From: Anaerolineae bacterium
Lineage (GTDB): Bacteria > Chloroflexota > Anaerolineae > Aggregatilineales > Aggregatilineaceae
Length of the DNA: 64,000 nucleotides
Reading direction: 5' to 3'
NCBI GenBank assembly: GCA_027494015.1
Contig: JAOSJP010000012.1
Span: 124,001-188,000 of the forward strand
The position numbers and the translations under genes are program-made. The notes beneath the pieces were generated by a model. The model worked only from the letters and a program-made list of their open reading frames with translations, did no database searches and was not told where the DNA came from. This document shows, piece after piece, positions 27,325 through 35,627 of this stretch (positions are counted from its first letter, which is position 1; each line of letters opens with the position of its first letter).

Positions 27325-28312
27325 ATGATCCGCTCACTCCATTACGGCGAAGATGGTGCGCTGCGCGTTGACCTGAGCATGGAGGCGATTGCTGCCGCCC
27401 GGCAGAGCGGCGACGGCCTGCTGTGGCTCGACCTGTACGATGAGCCGCCCGCCCAGTGCGAGCCGATCCTGCGCGACGTGTTCGGTTTTCACCCCCTGGC
27501 TGTGGACGATGCTCTGGCCGAGTCGCATCACCCCAAGATTGACGACTGGGGCGAGTACCTGCTGGTGGTGCTGCACAGCGTCGTCTTTGACGCCGCCGCC
27601 GACCCGCAGGTGCGCACGCAGGAGTTGGACGTCTTCCTGGGGCGGAGCTACGTTCTCACCTACCGGGCGGAGGCAATCGCCGCCGTTGAGCGGGTGTGGG
27701 CGCTGTGCCAGCGCGACGTGCGCCATATCCAGCATGGGCCGGATCACCTGCTCTACAAGCTGGCCGATGAGGATGGTCGCCGACTACATGCCGGCGGTGG
27801 AAAGCATTGACGAGGCGATTGACCGCATTGAGGACGACCTGTTCGACGGGGCGCGCACTGCCGTGCCAGGAGAGATTTTCCGGCTGAAGCGGGGGCTGCT
27901 GCACCTGCGGCGCATCATCGCCCCGCAGCGCGAGGTGCTCAACAAGCTGTCGCGCGGCGATTTCCCGGTCATTCTCGACGATGACCGCGTTTTCTTCCGC
28001 GACGTGTACGACCACCTGGTGCGCCTCTACGACATCACCGAGAGCCTGCGCGATCTGGTCGCCAGCGTGCTGGACTCCTACCTGTCGGTGATCAATAACC
28101 GCATGAACGACGTGATGAAGACGCTGACGGTCATCGCCACGCTGTTCATGCCGCTGTCGTTTGTGGTGGGCTTTTTCGGGATGAACTTCTTCCAGCCGGT
28201 GACCTCGCTCGACGCCTGGACGGACCTGCCCGCTTTCCTCGTGACCCTGCTGATTTTGATCGCTGTGCCGGCGACGATGATCACCTGGATGCGCCGTCGC
28301 CGCTGGATGTGA
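27325..28312 (+). pseudogene. corA: CorA-type Mg2+/Co2+ transporter, interrupted by one frameshift
   Basis: Start ATG 27325 behind AAAGGGGG. The first frame encodes the cytoplasmic N-domain (MIRSLHYGEDGALRVDL ... RHIQHGPDHLLYKLADE). The second continues exactly where it should (MVADYMPAVESIDEAIDRIEDDLF ...), through the long stalk helix, two C-terminal membrane helices and the diagnostic GMN of GFFGMNFFQPV. Removing one G from GAGGATGG near 27769 restores a single frame of about 328 residues. The single extra base in an otherwise well-kept gene may be a sequencing error rather than real decay. A restored protein would be a pentameric magnesium channel in the inner membrane. Confidence 0.85.
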
Positions 28313-28317
28313 GCGTA

Positions 28318-28673
28318 AGGGCCTTCTGCCGCGCCTTCCTCAATCCTCTCCAGCAGAGCTAGAGAGGGGGACTTGCTCGCCCAACGTGGCGCTTCCCCCT
28401 CCCTGGCTTGGCCGGGGAGGGGGCCAGGGAGGGGCCTTCTGCCGCGCCTCCCCTCAACCCCCTCTCCAGCAGAGCTAGAGAGGGGGACTTGCTCGCCCAA
28501 CGTGGCGCTTCCCCTCCCTGGCTTGGCCGGGGAGGGGGCCAGGGGAGGGGCCTTCTGCCGCGCCTCTCCCCTCAATCCCCCTCTCCAGCAGAGCTAGAGA
28601 GGGGGACTTGCCGCCCAACGTGGCTTCCCCTCCTGGCTTGGCCGGGGAGGGGGCCAGGGAGGGGCCTTCTGCT
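28318..28673. repeat. Three tandem copies of a ~116-bp C/G-rich repeat
   Basis: Units start near 28320, 28437 and 28552. Each reads CTTCTGCCGCGCC..., a CCTCTCCAGCAGAGCTAGAG hairpin, GACTTG, CCCAACGTGG, then CCTGGCTTGGCCGGGGAGGG. Copies differ by small indels in C or G runs. Dispersed single relatives lie at 39070-39180, 41585-41700 and (inverted) 44821-44938. No gene in 28313-28845. Confidence 0.85.
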
Positions 28674-28689
28674 CATACCACGCAGCCGC

Positions 28690-28815
28690 AGGGGCGTACC
28701 GCAATACGCCCCTACGGGCGCGGGCGCGCCGCCGCCAGACTTCCGAAGTTTTCGAAAACTTCGGAAGTCTATTCCGGGGCCGGGCGCAGCAGAGCAGCGT
28801 CCCCACCACCCGGCA
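28690..28815. repeat. Mosaic of three palindromic modules, including AGACTTCCGAAG copy 4
   Basis: 28690-28715 is a GGGGCGTACCGCAATACGCC palindrome. 28737-28770 is a perfect 34-bp AGACTTCCGAAG palindrome. 28783-28803 is GCGCAGCAGAGCAGCGTCCC, followed by a CGGCAGGTTTCGCATAC module. The modules abut with almost no unique sequence. Confidence 0.8.
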
Positions 28816-28845
28816 GGTTTCGCATACACTCGCGCGGGCTGCCAC

Positions 28846-29964
28846 TCAGTCGCCAGCAGCGCCCACTTCAGCGCGCGGCACCGTCGCGTCACCCGTGTAG
28901 TAGCGCCGTCCCAGCCACAGCGCCACATAGACCAGCCCGATCAGCACCGGCACCTCGATCAGCGGGCCGACGACCGTCGCCAGCGCCTGCCCCGAAGCGA
29001 TGCCGAACGCGCCCACCGCCACCGCGATGGCCAGCTCGAAGTTGTTGCTGGCCGCTGTGAAGGAGAGCGTGGCCGACTCGCTGTACTTGAAGCTGAGCCG
29101 GTGCGAGAGAAAGAAGCTGAGCAGGAACATCAGCGTGAAGTAGACCAACAGCGGCACGGCGATGCGCAGCACGTCCACCGGATTATCCACGATCTTCTCG
29201 CCCTGCATGGAGAACATGACCACGACGGTGAACAGCAGGCCGATGATCGCCGAGCGACCCAGGCGCGGGGCGAACTCGCCATCGTACCAGGCGCGCCCGC
29301 GCTGGCGAATCAGCGTGAAGCGGGTGATGATCCCGGCCAGCAAGGGGATGCCCAGGAAGATGAGCACGCTCTTGGCGATCTCCCCCATGGTCACGCCGAC
29401 CTCGGTGGTGCTGGCCCCGAACCACTTGGGGAGCACGGTCAGGTAGAAGTAAGCCAGCGGGCTGTACATGATGATCTGGAAAACCGAGTTGAGCGCCACC
29501 AGCGCCGCGCAGTCCTCGCTGTCACCACCGGCGAGCATGTTCCAGATGAGCACCATGGCGATGCAACGCGCCAGCCCGACGATGATCAGCCCCGTGCGGT
29601 AGTCGGGGTAGCCGGCCAGGAACAGCCAGGCCAGGGCCGTCATCAGCGCCGGGCCGATGATCCAGTTCTGCAGGATGGAGACGCCGAAGAGCCGCCCCTG
29701 CCCGCGCAGGCGGCCCATCTCCTCGTATCTCACTTTGGCCAGCACGGGGTACATCATCCACAGCAGGCCGATGGCGATGGGGAACGACACGGTGTCAATG
29801 CGCAGCGAGTCGAAGGCGTCCTGAATGCCGGGGAAGATCGCCCCCAGGATCACCCCGGCGGCCATGGCCAGAACGATCCACAGCGGCAGGAAGCGGTCGA
29901 GCAGTGAGAGCCGCCCGAAGACAGCGCCCGTCTGGGCGGCGGTGGAGGTGGTGTGGCCTGTCAT
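28846..29964 (-). CDS. acr3: Arsenite efflux permease, ACR3 family
   Basis: 372 residues from the ATG at 29964; the 751-codon open frame extending further left of the start is a read-through of the neighbouring gene's antisense frames and is not used. About ten membrane segments. Family-typical sequences: LLWMMYPVLAKVRYEEMG, WIIGPALMTALAWLFL, GLIIVGLARCIAMVLIWNMLAGGDSE (with the conserved Cys), and LSFTAASNNFELAIAVAVGAFGI. The protein exports As(OH)3 across the inner membrane driven by proton motive force. It is the last gene of an operon read from ArsR through a thioredoxin-like protein and a second permease. Confidence 0.92.
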   Translation of the reverse strand: MTGHTTSTAAQTGAVFGRLSLLDRFLPLWIVLAMAAGVILGAIFPGIQDAFDSLRIDTVSFPIAIGLLWMMYPVLAKVRYEEMGRLRGQGRLFGVSILQNWIIGPALMTALAWLFLAGYPDYRTGLIIVGLARCIAMVLIWNMLAGGDSEDCAALVALNSVFQIIMYSPLAYFYLTVLPKWFGASTTEVGVTMGEIAKSVLIFLGIPLLAGIITRFTLIRQRGRAWYDGEFAPRLGRSAIIGLLFTVVVMFSMQGEKIVDNPVDVLRIAVPLLVYFTLMFLLSFFLSHRLSFKYSESATLSFTAASNNFELAIAVAVGAFGIASGQALATVVGPLIEVPVLIGLVYVALWLGRRYYTGDATVPRAEVGAAGD

Positions 29965-30008
29965 AGCTCTTGTGTCTCTCCTGATAGATGAAGCCTGGAT
30001 TCGATGGG

Positions 30009-31316
30009 CTAAAACGCCGCCAGCGCCGCGCCGAACAGGTAGCCGGCGACCGTGCTGAACAGGGCGACGAGACTCACATAGGTCGCCGTCTTGGCCCGGC
30101 CCATGATGCGGCCCGTGACCAGGATGCTTTGCAGGCTCAGTTCCGGGTCGGCCAGCAGGTAGGCCAGCAGCGGCCCGCGATGCATCCCCAGGTCGAGGAA
30201 GGCGGCGGCGACCGGCACCTCGACCAGCGTGGGGAAGTACATGAAGACGCCGAAGGTCACGCCGATCAGGTTGGCCCAGATCGTGTTGCGCCCGGCAAGC
30301 TGCTGCACCCACTCCTCCGGCGTGATCTCGCGGATCATCCCGGCGAAGAACACGCCGACGATCAGCAGCGGGAAGATCTGCTTGACGAAGCGCCACGTCT
30401 CCCACAGCCAGCTTGCCAGCTCGTCGTGGGTAACGTGTTTCGTCACCACATAGACCAGGCCGCCCAGCAGGGCGATCTCGGCGAAGAAGCGCCCGGTGAA
30501 GTGGATGACGACGCTGCCGGACTCGGTCGTCGGCGCGGCCAGCAGCAACGTGGCGGCGACCAACCCCAGCGCCGCCCACGTCCAGCGGTTGAAGCCGCTC
30601 AGCACGTTGTTGAGGCCCTTCCAGGCGACGGGAGCGATCACGGCCAGCAGCGCGATCAGCAGGGCACCTTGCAGCGTCAGGTCGAGCGCGTCGAGAGCGT
30701 CCTGCACGCTGTCCGAAAGGGCCAGCGGCAGCGTCGCGCTGAAGACAGCATTCTTCAGGGGGCCGATTTGCAGTGTGCCAGCGATGAGCACGGCGATCAG
30801 CAGGGCGAAGAGCGCCCACAGCGCCGGGCGCAGCGTCGCCGTTTGCTCGAAGAGAGCAGCTTTGGCCGGGTCGGCGGCAGGCTGCTTGAAGAGGGCCGCC
30901 ATGATCAGGCCGATGACGATGCCGAAGCTGATTGCCAGCACGAGGCGCGCGATGGCGATGTCCATGCCGATGGCCGAGCCAGTGTAGCTGATGGCCAGGA
31001 TGTTGACCGCCGGGCCGACGAACAGGAAGGTGACCGCCGGGCCAAGGCCCGCCCCGCGCTTCCAGATGCCGGCGAAGAGCGGCAGGATGGTGCACGAGCA
31101 TACGGCCAGCACGAAGCCGCCGATGGCCGCCGCCGGATAACTGATGTATTTCGGCGTGCGGGGGCCGAGATAGCGCGTGACGACCTCTTTGGGCATCAGC
31201 CCGCTCAGGTAACCGGCGATGAAGAACGCCGGAACCAGGCAGAGCAGCACATGCGCCGCCAGATAGTCCAGCAGGCCGGCCCAGCCCGCGCCGAGCAGAT
31301 CGAGAATGAGACTCAT
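30009..31316 (-). CDS. ArsP/SO_0444-type permease (DUF318)
   Basis: 435 residues with about ten membrane spans. The diagnostic segment VLAVCSCTILPLFAGIWKRGAGLGPAVTFLFVGPAVN is shared by the permease family that includes the trivalent organoarsenical exporter ArsP and related Cu/Zn exporters. A second half with FGVFMYFPTLVEVPVAAAFLDLGMHRGPLLAYLLADPELSL repeats the pattern. The placement between arsR/thioredoxin-like genes and acr3 argues for export of a trivalent methylated arsenical, which would fit the ArsM-like gene at 37.9-38.7 kb. An ArsR-type operator sits directly before its start (31333-31348). An alternative metal substrate cannot be excluded. Confidence 0.85.
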   Translation of the reverse strand: MSLILDLLGAGWAGLLDYLAAHVLLCLVPAFFIAGYLSGLMPKEVVTRYLGPRTPKYISYPAAAIGGFVLAVCSCTILPLFAGIWKRGAGLGPAVTFLFVGPAVNILAISYTGSAIGMDIAIARLVLAISFGIVIGLIMAALFKQPAADPAKAALFEQTATLRPALWALFALLIAVLIAGTLQIGPLKNAVFSATLPLALSDSVQDALDALDLTLQGALLIALLAVIAPVAWKGLNNVLSGFNRWTWAALGLVAATLLLAAPTTESGSVVIHFTGRFFAEIALLGGLVYVVTKHVTHDELASWLWETWRFVKQIFPLLIVGVFFAGMIREITPEEWVQQLAGRNTIWANLIGVTFGVFMYFPTLVEVPVAAAFLDLGMHRGPLLAYLLADPELSLQSILVTGRIMGRAKTATYVSLVALFSTVAGYLFGAALAAF

Positions 31317-31332
31317 TTGTGCCCGCCTCTAT

Positions 31333-31348
31333 ATTCAGAAAACTGAAT
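31333..31348. promoter_or_regulatory. ArsR-type operator before the ArsP-like permease
   Basis: ATTCAGAAAACTGAAT is a perfect 6-4-6 inverted repeat, with half-sites like the operator at 32040-32059. It lies 17 bases before the permease start and suggests an internal, arsenite-responsive promoter within the operon. Confidence 0.65.
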
Positions 31349-31401
31349 GAGGTGCGCCCGAAGAAAGCCCTGCCTGTGGGCAGGGCGATGAGCGACGCGA
31401 G

Positions 31402-31659
31402 CTATTCGGCGGCCAGCAGCGCGTCGGCCAGCCAGGTCATGATCTCCGACGGATCGGGGATGCGCCCCTGGCTGACGACCTTCTCATTGATGACCAGCCC
31501 CGGCGTTCTCAGCACGTACTCGCTGACGGCGAACGGGTCTTTGACGTGGGTCAGCTCGTAGCCGCCCGCTGGCCGTAGCATAGCCAGTGCCTGGCGCGCG
31601 TTGGCCTCGACTTTCTGACAGTTGGGGCAGCCTGCCCCCAGCACTTTGATGGTGAGCAT
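31402..31659 (-). CDS. Small thioredoxin-fold redox protein (CPNC)
   Basis: 85 residues, the length of the TM0996/MTH895-type family of small redox-active disulfide proteins. It begins MLTIKVLGAGCPNCQKVEANA, giving the active-site CxxC at residues 11-14. The beta strand TPGLVINEKVVSQGRIP includes the cis-Pro-type position. Such proteins sit in many arsenic operons with ArsP/DUF318 permeases and may pass reducing equivalents or metalloid thiolates to the permease. It lies 21 bases after arsR and before the permease gene, on the same strand, clearly in the operon. Confidence 0.88.
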   Translation of the reverse strand: MLTIKVLGAGCPNCQKVEANARQALAMLRPAGGYELTHVKDPFAVSEYVLRTPGLVINEKVVSQGRIPDPSEIMTWLADALLAAE

Positions 31660-31680
31660 CGTGTTTTCTTCTCCTGAGGG

Positions 31681-32028
31681 TTATGAGACTTTCTCAGCCG
31701 CCGCCGCGCAGTGCGGGCACGGGCAGCCGGCGATGGTTGCCGGGCCGCTCCCGCTCGCCGGGCCGAGCGCGGCTGCGAGCAGATCGCGGGCCGGGTCGTC
31801 CACGAGCCGGTAGAAGACTTTCAGCCCGTCCCGGCGCGACTCGACCAGCCCGGCGTCGCGCAGCACCATAAGCTGCTGCGAGATGTACGCCTGGCGCTTG
31901 CCGAACGCCGCTTCCATGTGGCAGACGCACACTTCGTCGTCGGCGCGCAGCATGTCGAGAATCTGCAGGCGCACGGGGTGGGCCAGTGCTTTGAGGCGTA
32001 CGGCAGTGTGCGCGTAGCAGTTAGCCAT
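31681..32028 (-). CDS. arsR: ArsR/SmtB-family metalloid-responsive repressor
   Basis: 115 residues, winged-helix ArsR fold: VRLKALAHPVRLQILDMLRADDEVCVCHMEAAFGKRQAYISQQLMVLRDAGLVESRRDGLKVFYRL. The ADDEVCVCHM segment places two Cys at the metal-binding helix (ELCVC-type site). The C-terminal CPCPHC adds further thiols that may bind As(III). It dissociates from DNA on binding arsenite. The operator directly upstream (32040-32059) implies autoregulation of the operon. Confidence 0.92.
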   Translation of the reverse strand: MANCYAHTAVRLKALAHPVRLQILDMLRADDEVCVCHMEAAFGKRQAYISQQLMVLRDAGLVESRRDGLKVFYRLVDDPARDLLAAALGPASGSGPATIAGCPCPHCAAAAEKVS

Positions 32029-32039
32029 GAGCGGCCTCC

Positions 32040-32059
32040 ATATTCACAAAGCTGAATAT
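32040..32059. promoter_or_regulatory. ArsR operator at the head of the arsenic operon
   Basis: ATATTCA (32040-32046) and TGAATAT (32053-32059) are exact inverted repeats with a six-base spacer, 12 bases before the arsR start. ATTCA-N6-TGAAT matches the half-site style of ArsR-family operators. Confidence 0.75.
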
Positions 32060-32133
32060 AGTATAGATGCCAGGCTCGATCAGCGCCAGCGCCGAAGATC
32101 ACCGCTTGGCGGTGAGAGTCGGCACGCGCGGGC

Positions 32134-32206
32134 GTTGACCTCACCCTCAATCTCGCTGACTCGCCCGCCGCCAGACTTCCGAAGTTTTCGAAAACTTCGG
32201 AAGTCT
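32134..32206. repeat. Truncated TTGACCTCACCC element joined to AGACTTCCGAAG palindrome (copy 5)
   Basis: 32134-32160 is the left arm of the GACCTCACCCCC family. 32173-32206 is a perfect 34-bp AGACTTCCGAAG palindrome. As at 10820-10933, the palindrome occupies the position where the usual hairpin centre would be. Confidence 0.75.
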
Positions 32207-32291
32207 CCTTCATGCGCCCCCCTACGCACACGCTCGCCCGCATTGGCAGGGGCGGCGGGACCTGCTACGATTGGGCCGGGAGGAGAGACCC

Positions 32292-33764
32292 GTGCCCATT
32301 GACCCTGACTCGCCGCTGATCACCGCCCAGGACGTGCGTCACGCCCTGATCTGCGCGCGCCGCGTGTGGCTGGACGCGCACGGCGACCCGGCCCTGCGCG
32401 ACGAGTCCGCGCCGGAGGTGGCCCGCGCCTTCGCTCTGGGCGTGCAGCACGAGGCGAGCGTCCTGGCGGCGGTGGGCGCGACGGTGGAGTATCTGCCGGT
32501 CGAGTCGTGGGCGCACGGCGTGGCCCTGACGCGCCGCCTGATGGCGCGCGGCGTGCCGGGCATCGTCGGCGCGTGCCTGGAACATCGCGCTCCGCTCGAC
32601 CTGACCGAGCGCATCTTCACCGTGCGCGGGCGGCCCGACCGCCTGGTGCGCATCGCCTACGCCGGGACGCAGGTCTACGCGCCGGTCGAGATCAAGCGGC
32701 GGCGTGAGCCGGAAGCGCCGGACTGGGTCCAGCTCGATCTCTACGCCTGGCTGCTGCGCCAGATGCAGGAGATCACGCCGCCGGGCGAGCTATGGCTGGG
32801 GGCGACCGACCTCGGCGCGCCCGCCCGCCGCGATCCCCACGAATACGACGAAGACCGGCTGATGGACGCGCTGCTGCGGGCCATTGCCGCCCTGGACGCC
32901 AGTGAAGCGCCGCCCGTCCGCCTGGAGACGCACTGCAAGACGTGCCCCTGGCAGACGGCGTGCCGGGCTGATGCCGAGCAGGAGCAGAGCCTCGACCTGC
33001 TGTACGGCGTCCCTCGAGCGACGCGCGACGGCCTGGCGGCGGCGGGCCTGACCTGCCTGGCTGATGTTGCGACCTGCGCGCCGCAGGATTTGCAGCAGGT
33101 GCGCGGCATCGGCCCGGCGACCGCGCCGCGCCTGCGGGCCAACGCCCAGGCGTGGGTCGAAGGGCGGCCCGTGTGGTACGGGGCGCTGCCCGACGATCTG
33201 CGGCGGGGCGGCTGGATGTTCGATCTGGAGACCTACGAGGCGCGCGGCAAGACAGTGCCCTGGTGTATGGGCTGGTGCGACACAGCGGGCGCGACGCAGA
33301 TCGCCCTGGTCGCGCCGGTGCAGCTCCCAGAGCCGCTCACTCTGGCCGATGGGCAGCGCGTCACGCTGGTGCCGGACAGTGACACGGCCTGGGAAGTGCT
33401 CGCCGAGGCGGTCTCCGTGCGGGATGGGCCGCTCTTCCACTGGACGGGCTACGACGCGGCCATCCTGCGCGGCAGCGCGCCGGCGGCGGCCCTGGCCCGG
33501 CTGGAGCCGCGCATGTTCGACCTGCACGCCGCCTTCAAGCGCGCGGTCAGCCTGCCGCTGGGCAGCACCTCGATCAAAGTGGTGTCGGCCTACCTGGGCT
33601 TCGTCTGGCCGGAGAATCCCGACTGGTTCGCCGCCTATCTCGACTATCAGTTCTGGCTGGAGTCCGGCGACGAGGCGGCGCTGGCCCGCGCCTGCGCCTA
33701 TCAGCGCGCCGACGTGCAGTCTATGGCCTGGGTGTGGCGCTGGCTGATGGCGAGCGAGCCGTAG
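32292..33764 (+). CDS. TM0106-family RecB-like nuclease
   Basis: 490 residues from GTG at 32292, chosen because GGAGGAG ends six bases upstream; the slightly longer TTG start would place the SD inside the gene. The N-terminal half is a PD-(D/E)XK RecB-type nuclease: TAQDVRHALICARRVWLDAHG, RGRPDRLVR, and VEIKRRREPEAPDWVQLDLYAWLL (the E-x-K core and QxxxY). A four-Cys patch (C in ETHCKTCPWQTACRAD plus others) may hold an iron-sulfur cluster. Then comes a helix-hairpin-helix-like LQQVRGIGPATAPRLRANA, and a C-terminal RNase H-like domain starting MFDLETYEARGKTVPW. Probably DNA repair or processing; no partner gene is adjacent. Confidence 0.8.
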   Translation: MPIDPDSPLITAQDVRHALICARRVWLDAHGDPALRDESAPEVARAFALGVQHEASVLAAVGATVEYLPVESWAHGVALTRRLMARGVPGIVGACLEHRAPLDLTERIFTVRGRPDRLVRIAYAGTQVYAPVEIKRRREPEAPDWVQLDLYAWLLRQMQEITPPGELWLGATDLGAPARRDPHEYDEDRLMDALLRAIAALDASEAPPVRLETHCKTCPWQTACRADAEQEQSLDLLYGVPRATRDGLAAAGLTCLADVATCAPQDLQQVRGIGPATAPRLRANAQAWVEGRPVWYGALPDDLRRGGWMFDLETYEARGKTVPWCMGWCDTAGATQIALVAPVQLPEPLTLADGQRVTLVPDSDTAWEVLAEAVSVRDGPLFHWTGYDAAILRGSAPAAALARLEPRMFDLHAAFKRAVSLPLGSTSIKVVSAYLGFVWPENPDWFAAYLDYQFWLESGDEAALARACAYQRADVQSMAWVWRWLMASEP

Positions 33765-33819
33765 CGCCCGGCGAGGTGAGCCTCGCCCAGGGGTGTGTCT
33801 GTTCAGGGACAAAGCCTCA

Positions 33820-33915
33820 TCGCTGAGGCGTAGAGGGCGCAGAGAAGAGCAGGAAAGGCAGACTTCCGAAGTCTGCGCAGACTTCGGAAGTCTTGTTCTA
33901 TCTGTGTCCCTGCGG
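33820..33915. repeat. Repeat with GAGGCGTAGAGGGCGCAGAG block and AGACTTCCGAAG palindrome (copy 6)
   Basis: 33860-33893 is a 34-bp palindrome with centre TCTGCGCAGA. It is flanked by GCGTAGAGGGCGCAGAGAAG on the left and TCCCTGCGGTTCACGC on the right, a pair also related to 10735-10785. Nothing else is recognised in 33765-34070. Confidence 0.7.
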
Positions 33916-34070
33916 TTCACGCTTTTCGCCCTCATTGCGCCGTGCCCCCGCCGCCGCGCTCGAAACCGGCTCCGCTTTGCGGTAAGATAGGGAGTATCGG
34001 ACAAGCCCAACCCTGTCGCAGCGTGGGTCAGTTCCAGGTGCCCGCGCGGAAATGATACCAGGAGGCTCCC

Positions 34071-35627
34071 GTGAACACATCCGACGAAACTGGCGAACGT
34101 CTGCTGGAAGGCGGGCGAGAAGACAATCCCCTGATCGTGATCGCGTCCAACCGGGGGCCGTTCTCGTTCAGCGTGAAGGCGAACGGCGATCTCGAGACTA
34201 AGCGCGGCAGCGGCGGCCTGGTGACGGCGCTGGGCGCATTGGCCGAGCGCCACGATGTGCTGTGGGTGGCGGCGGCGCTGGGCAAGGGCGATCAACGCTG
34301 GATGGAGCAGACCGAAGGGCGGACCACCGAGATCGAGGGCATTCGCCTGCGCCTGGTGCAGCCGTCCAGGCGGCGCTACGAGCAGTACTACAACGTCATC
34401 GCCAACCCGCTGCTGTGGTTTATCCAGCATCAGCTCTACGACATCCCGCGCAAGCCGATCATCACCCGCGAGACGTGGAACGCCTGGAAGAACGGCTACG
34501 TGGCCGTCAACAAGCTCTTCGCCGAGGTGATCGCCGACGGCGTGCGCGACAGCGAGCGCCCGGTGATCATCTTCCCGCAGGACTATCACCTCTACCTGGT
34601 GCCGCGCTACCTGCGCGAGCTGCTGGGCGAGCGGGTGCAGATTCAGCCCTTCGTGCACATCCCCTGGCCCGGCCCGGATGCCTGGCGGCTGTTGCCCGGT
34701 GACATGCGCGACCTGATCCTGACCAGCCTGCTGGCCTCGGACTGCGTGGGCTTCCACACCCGTAAGGACGCTTTCAATTTCGTGCAGTGCTGCCGTTTCT
34801 ACGTGGCGGATGCGCACTCGCGCGGCAGCCGCGACGCGGTGTACTACCAGGGGCGGCGCGTGGATGCGCGCGCCTACCCGATCTCCGTTGACGTGGAGAA
34901 GGTCGAGGCGCTGGTGGCCGAGCCGCAGACGCACCTGCTCAAAGAGCAGCTTCTGCACAGCACCGGCGACCGCAAGCTCATCCTGCGCACCGATCGCATC
35001 GAGCCGAGCAAGAACATCCTGCGCGGGCTGGAAGCGTATCGGGCCTTGCTGGAGCAGCACCCGGAGCATCGCGGCAAGGTGCAGATGCTGGCCCTGCTGG
35101 TGCCTTCGCGGATGGAGGTGGACGAGTACCAGGATTATCTGCAGCAGATCATGGCCCAGGCGGGGCTGATCAACGCCGAGTTCAGCGACGAGTACTGGGA
35201 GCCGGTGCGCATCCTGGTCGGCGACAACTACTACCGCGCGCTGGCAGCCATGCAGCTTTACGACGTGCTGCTGGTTAACCCCATTGCGGACGGCATGAAT
35301 CTGGTGGCCAAAGAGGGCGTGCTGGTCAACCAGCATGATGGCGTGCTGGTGCTCTCGGAGCACGCGGGCGCGTTCTACGAGCTAGGCGACCATTCGCTGG
35401 TCGTCTCCCCGTTTGACGTGTACGGCACGGCAGAGGCCATACACCGCGCGCTGACCATGCCCGCCGAAGAGCGCCACCAGCGAGCCGAGGCGCTGCGCCA
35501 GCAGGTGCGCGGTGCAGATGTGCGGCGCTGGTTCTACGATCAGGTGGAGGACGCGCTGCGCGCGCTGAGCAGCCAGGAGAAGAATGCCTCTACATCGTCC
35601 ACGCCGGACAACGAGAGATCGGCCTGA
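34071..35627 (+). CDS. otsA: Alpha,alpha-trehalose-phosphate synthase (GT20)
   Basis: 518 residues. GT20 hallmarks in order: VIASNRGPFSFSV, RGSGGLVTALGALA (donor loop), IIFPQDYHLYLVPRYLR, VHIPWPGPDAWRLLP, a Rossmann second domain with LRTDRIEPSKNILRGLEAY and MLALLVPSRMEVDEYQ, and DVLLVNPIADGMNLVAKEGVLVNQ, which binds the nucleotide sugar. It makes trehalose-6-phosphate (or an analogue) from UDP/GDP-glucose and glucose-6-phosphate. SD AGGAGG before ATG. Its 3' end overlaps the convergent phosphatase gene by 88 bases (35540-35627), so both genes share DNA on opposite strands. Confidence 0.9.
   Translation: MNTSDETGERLLEGGREDNPLIVIASNRGPFSFSVKANGDLETKRGSGGLVTALGALAERHDVLWVAAALGKGDQRWMEQTEGRTTEIEGIRLRLVQPSRRRYEQYYNVIANPLLWFIQHQLYDIPRKPIITRETWNAWKNGYVAVNKLFAEVIADGVRDSERPVIIFPQDYHLYLVPRYLRELLGERVQIQPFVHIPWPGPDAWRLLPGDMRDLILTSLLASDCVGFHTRKDAFNFVQCCRFYVADAHSRGSRDAVYYQGRRVDARAYPISVDVEKVEALVAEPQTHLLKEQLLHSTGDRKLILRTDRIEPSKNILRGLEAYRALLEQHPEHRGKVQMLALLVPSRMEVDEYQDYLQQIMAQAGLINAEFSDEYWEPVRILVGDNYYRALAAMQLYDVLLVNPIADGMNLVAKEGVLVNQHDGVLVLSEHAGAFYELGDHSLVVSPFDVYGTAEAIHRALTMPAEERHQRAEALRQQVRGADVRRWFYDQVEDALRALSSQEKNASTSSTPDNERSA

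Noticed and set aside
28318..28673. Tandem repeats considered as a CRISPR array
   Set aside because: Units are 116 bp with no variable spacers and each is itself a C/G-run hairpin; no cas genes are present.
29965..31101. Extension of the minus-strand ACR3 frame to 751 codons
   Set aside because: The extra N-terminal half is Arg/Ala/Gly-rich nonsense overlapping the ArsP-like permease in another frame on the same strand; the true start is ATG 29964.
32790..35363. 857-codon minus-strand frame
   Set aside because: Antisense shadow of the RecB-like nuclease and otsA genes, including the intergenic repeat between them; no domain recognisable.
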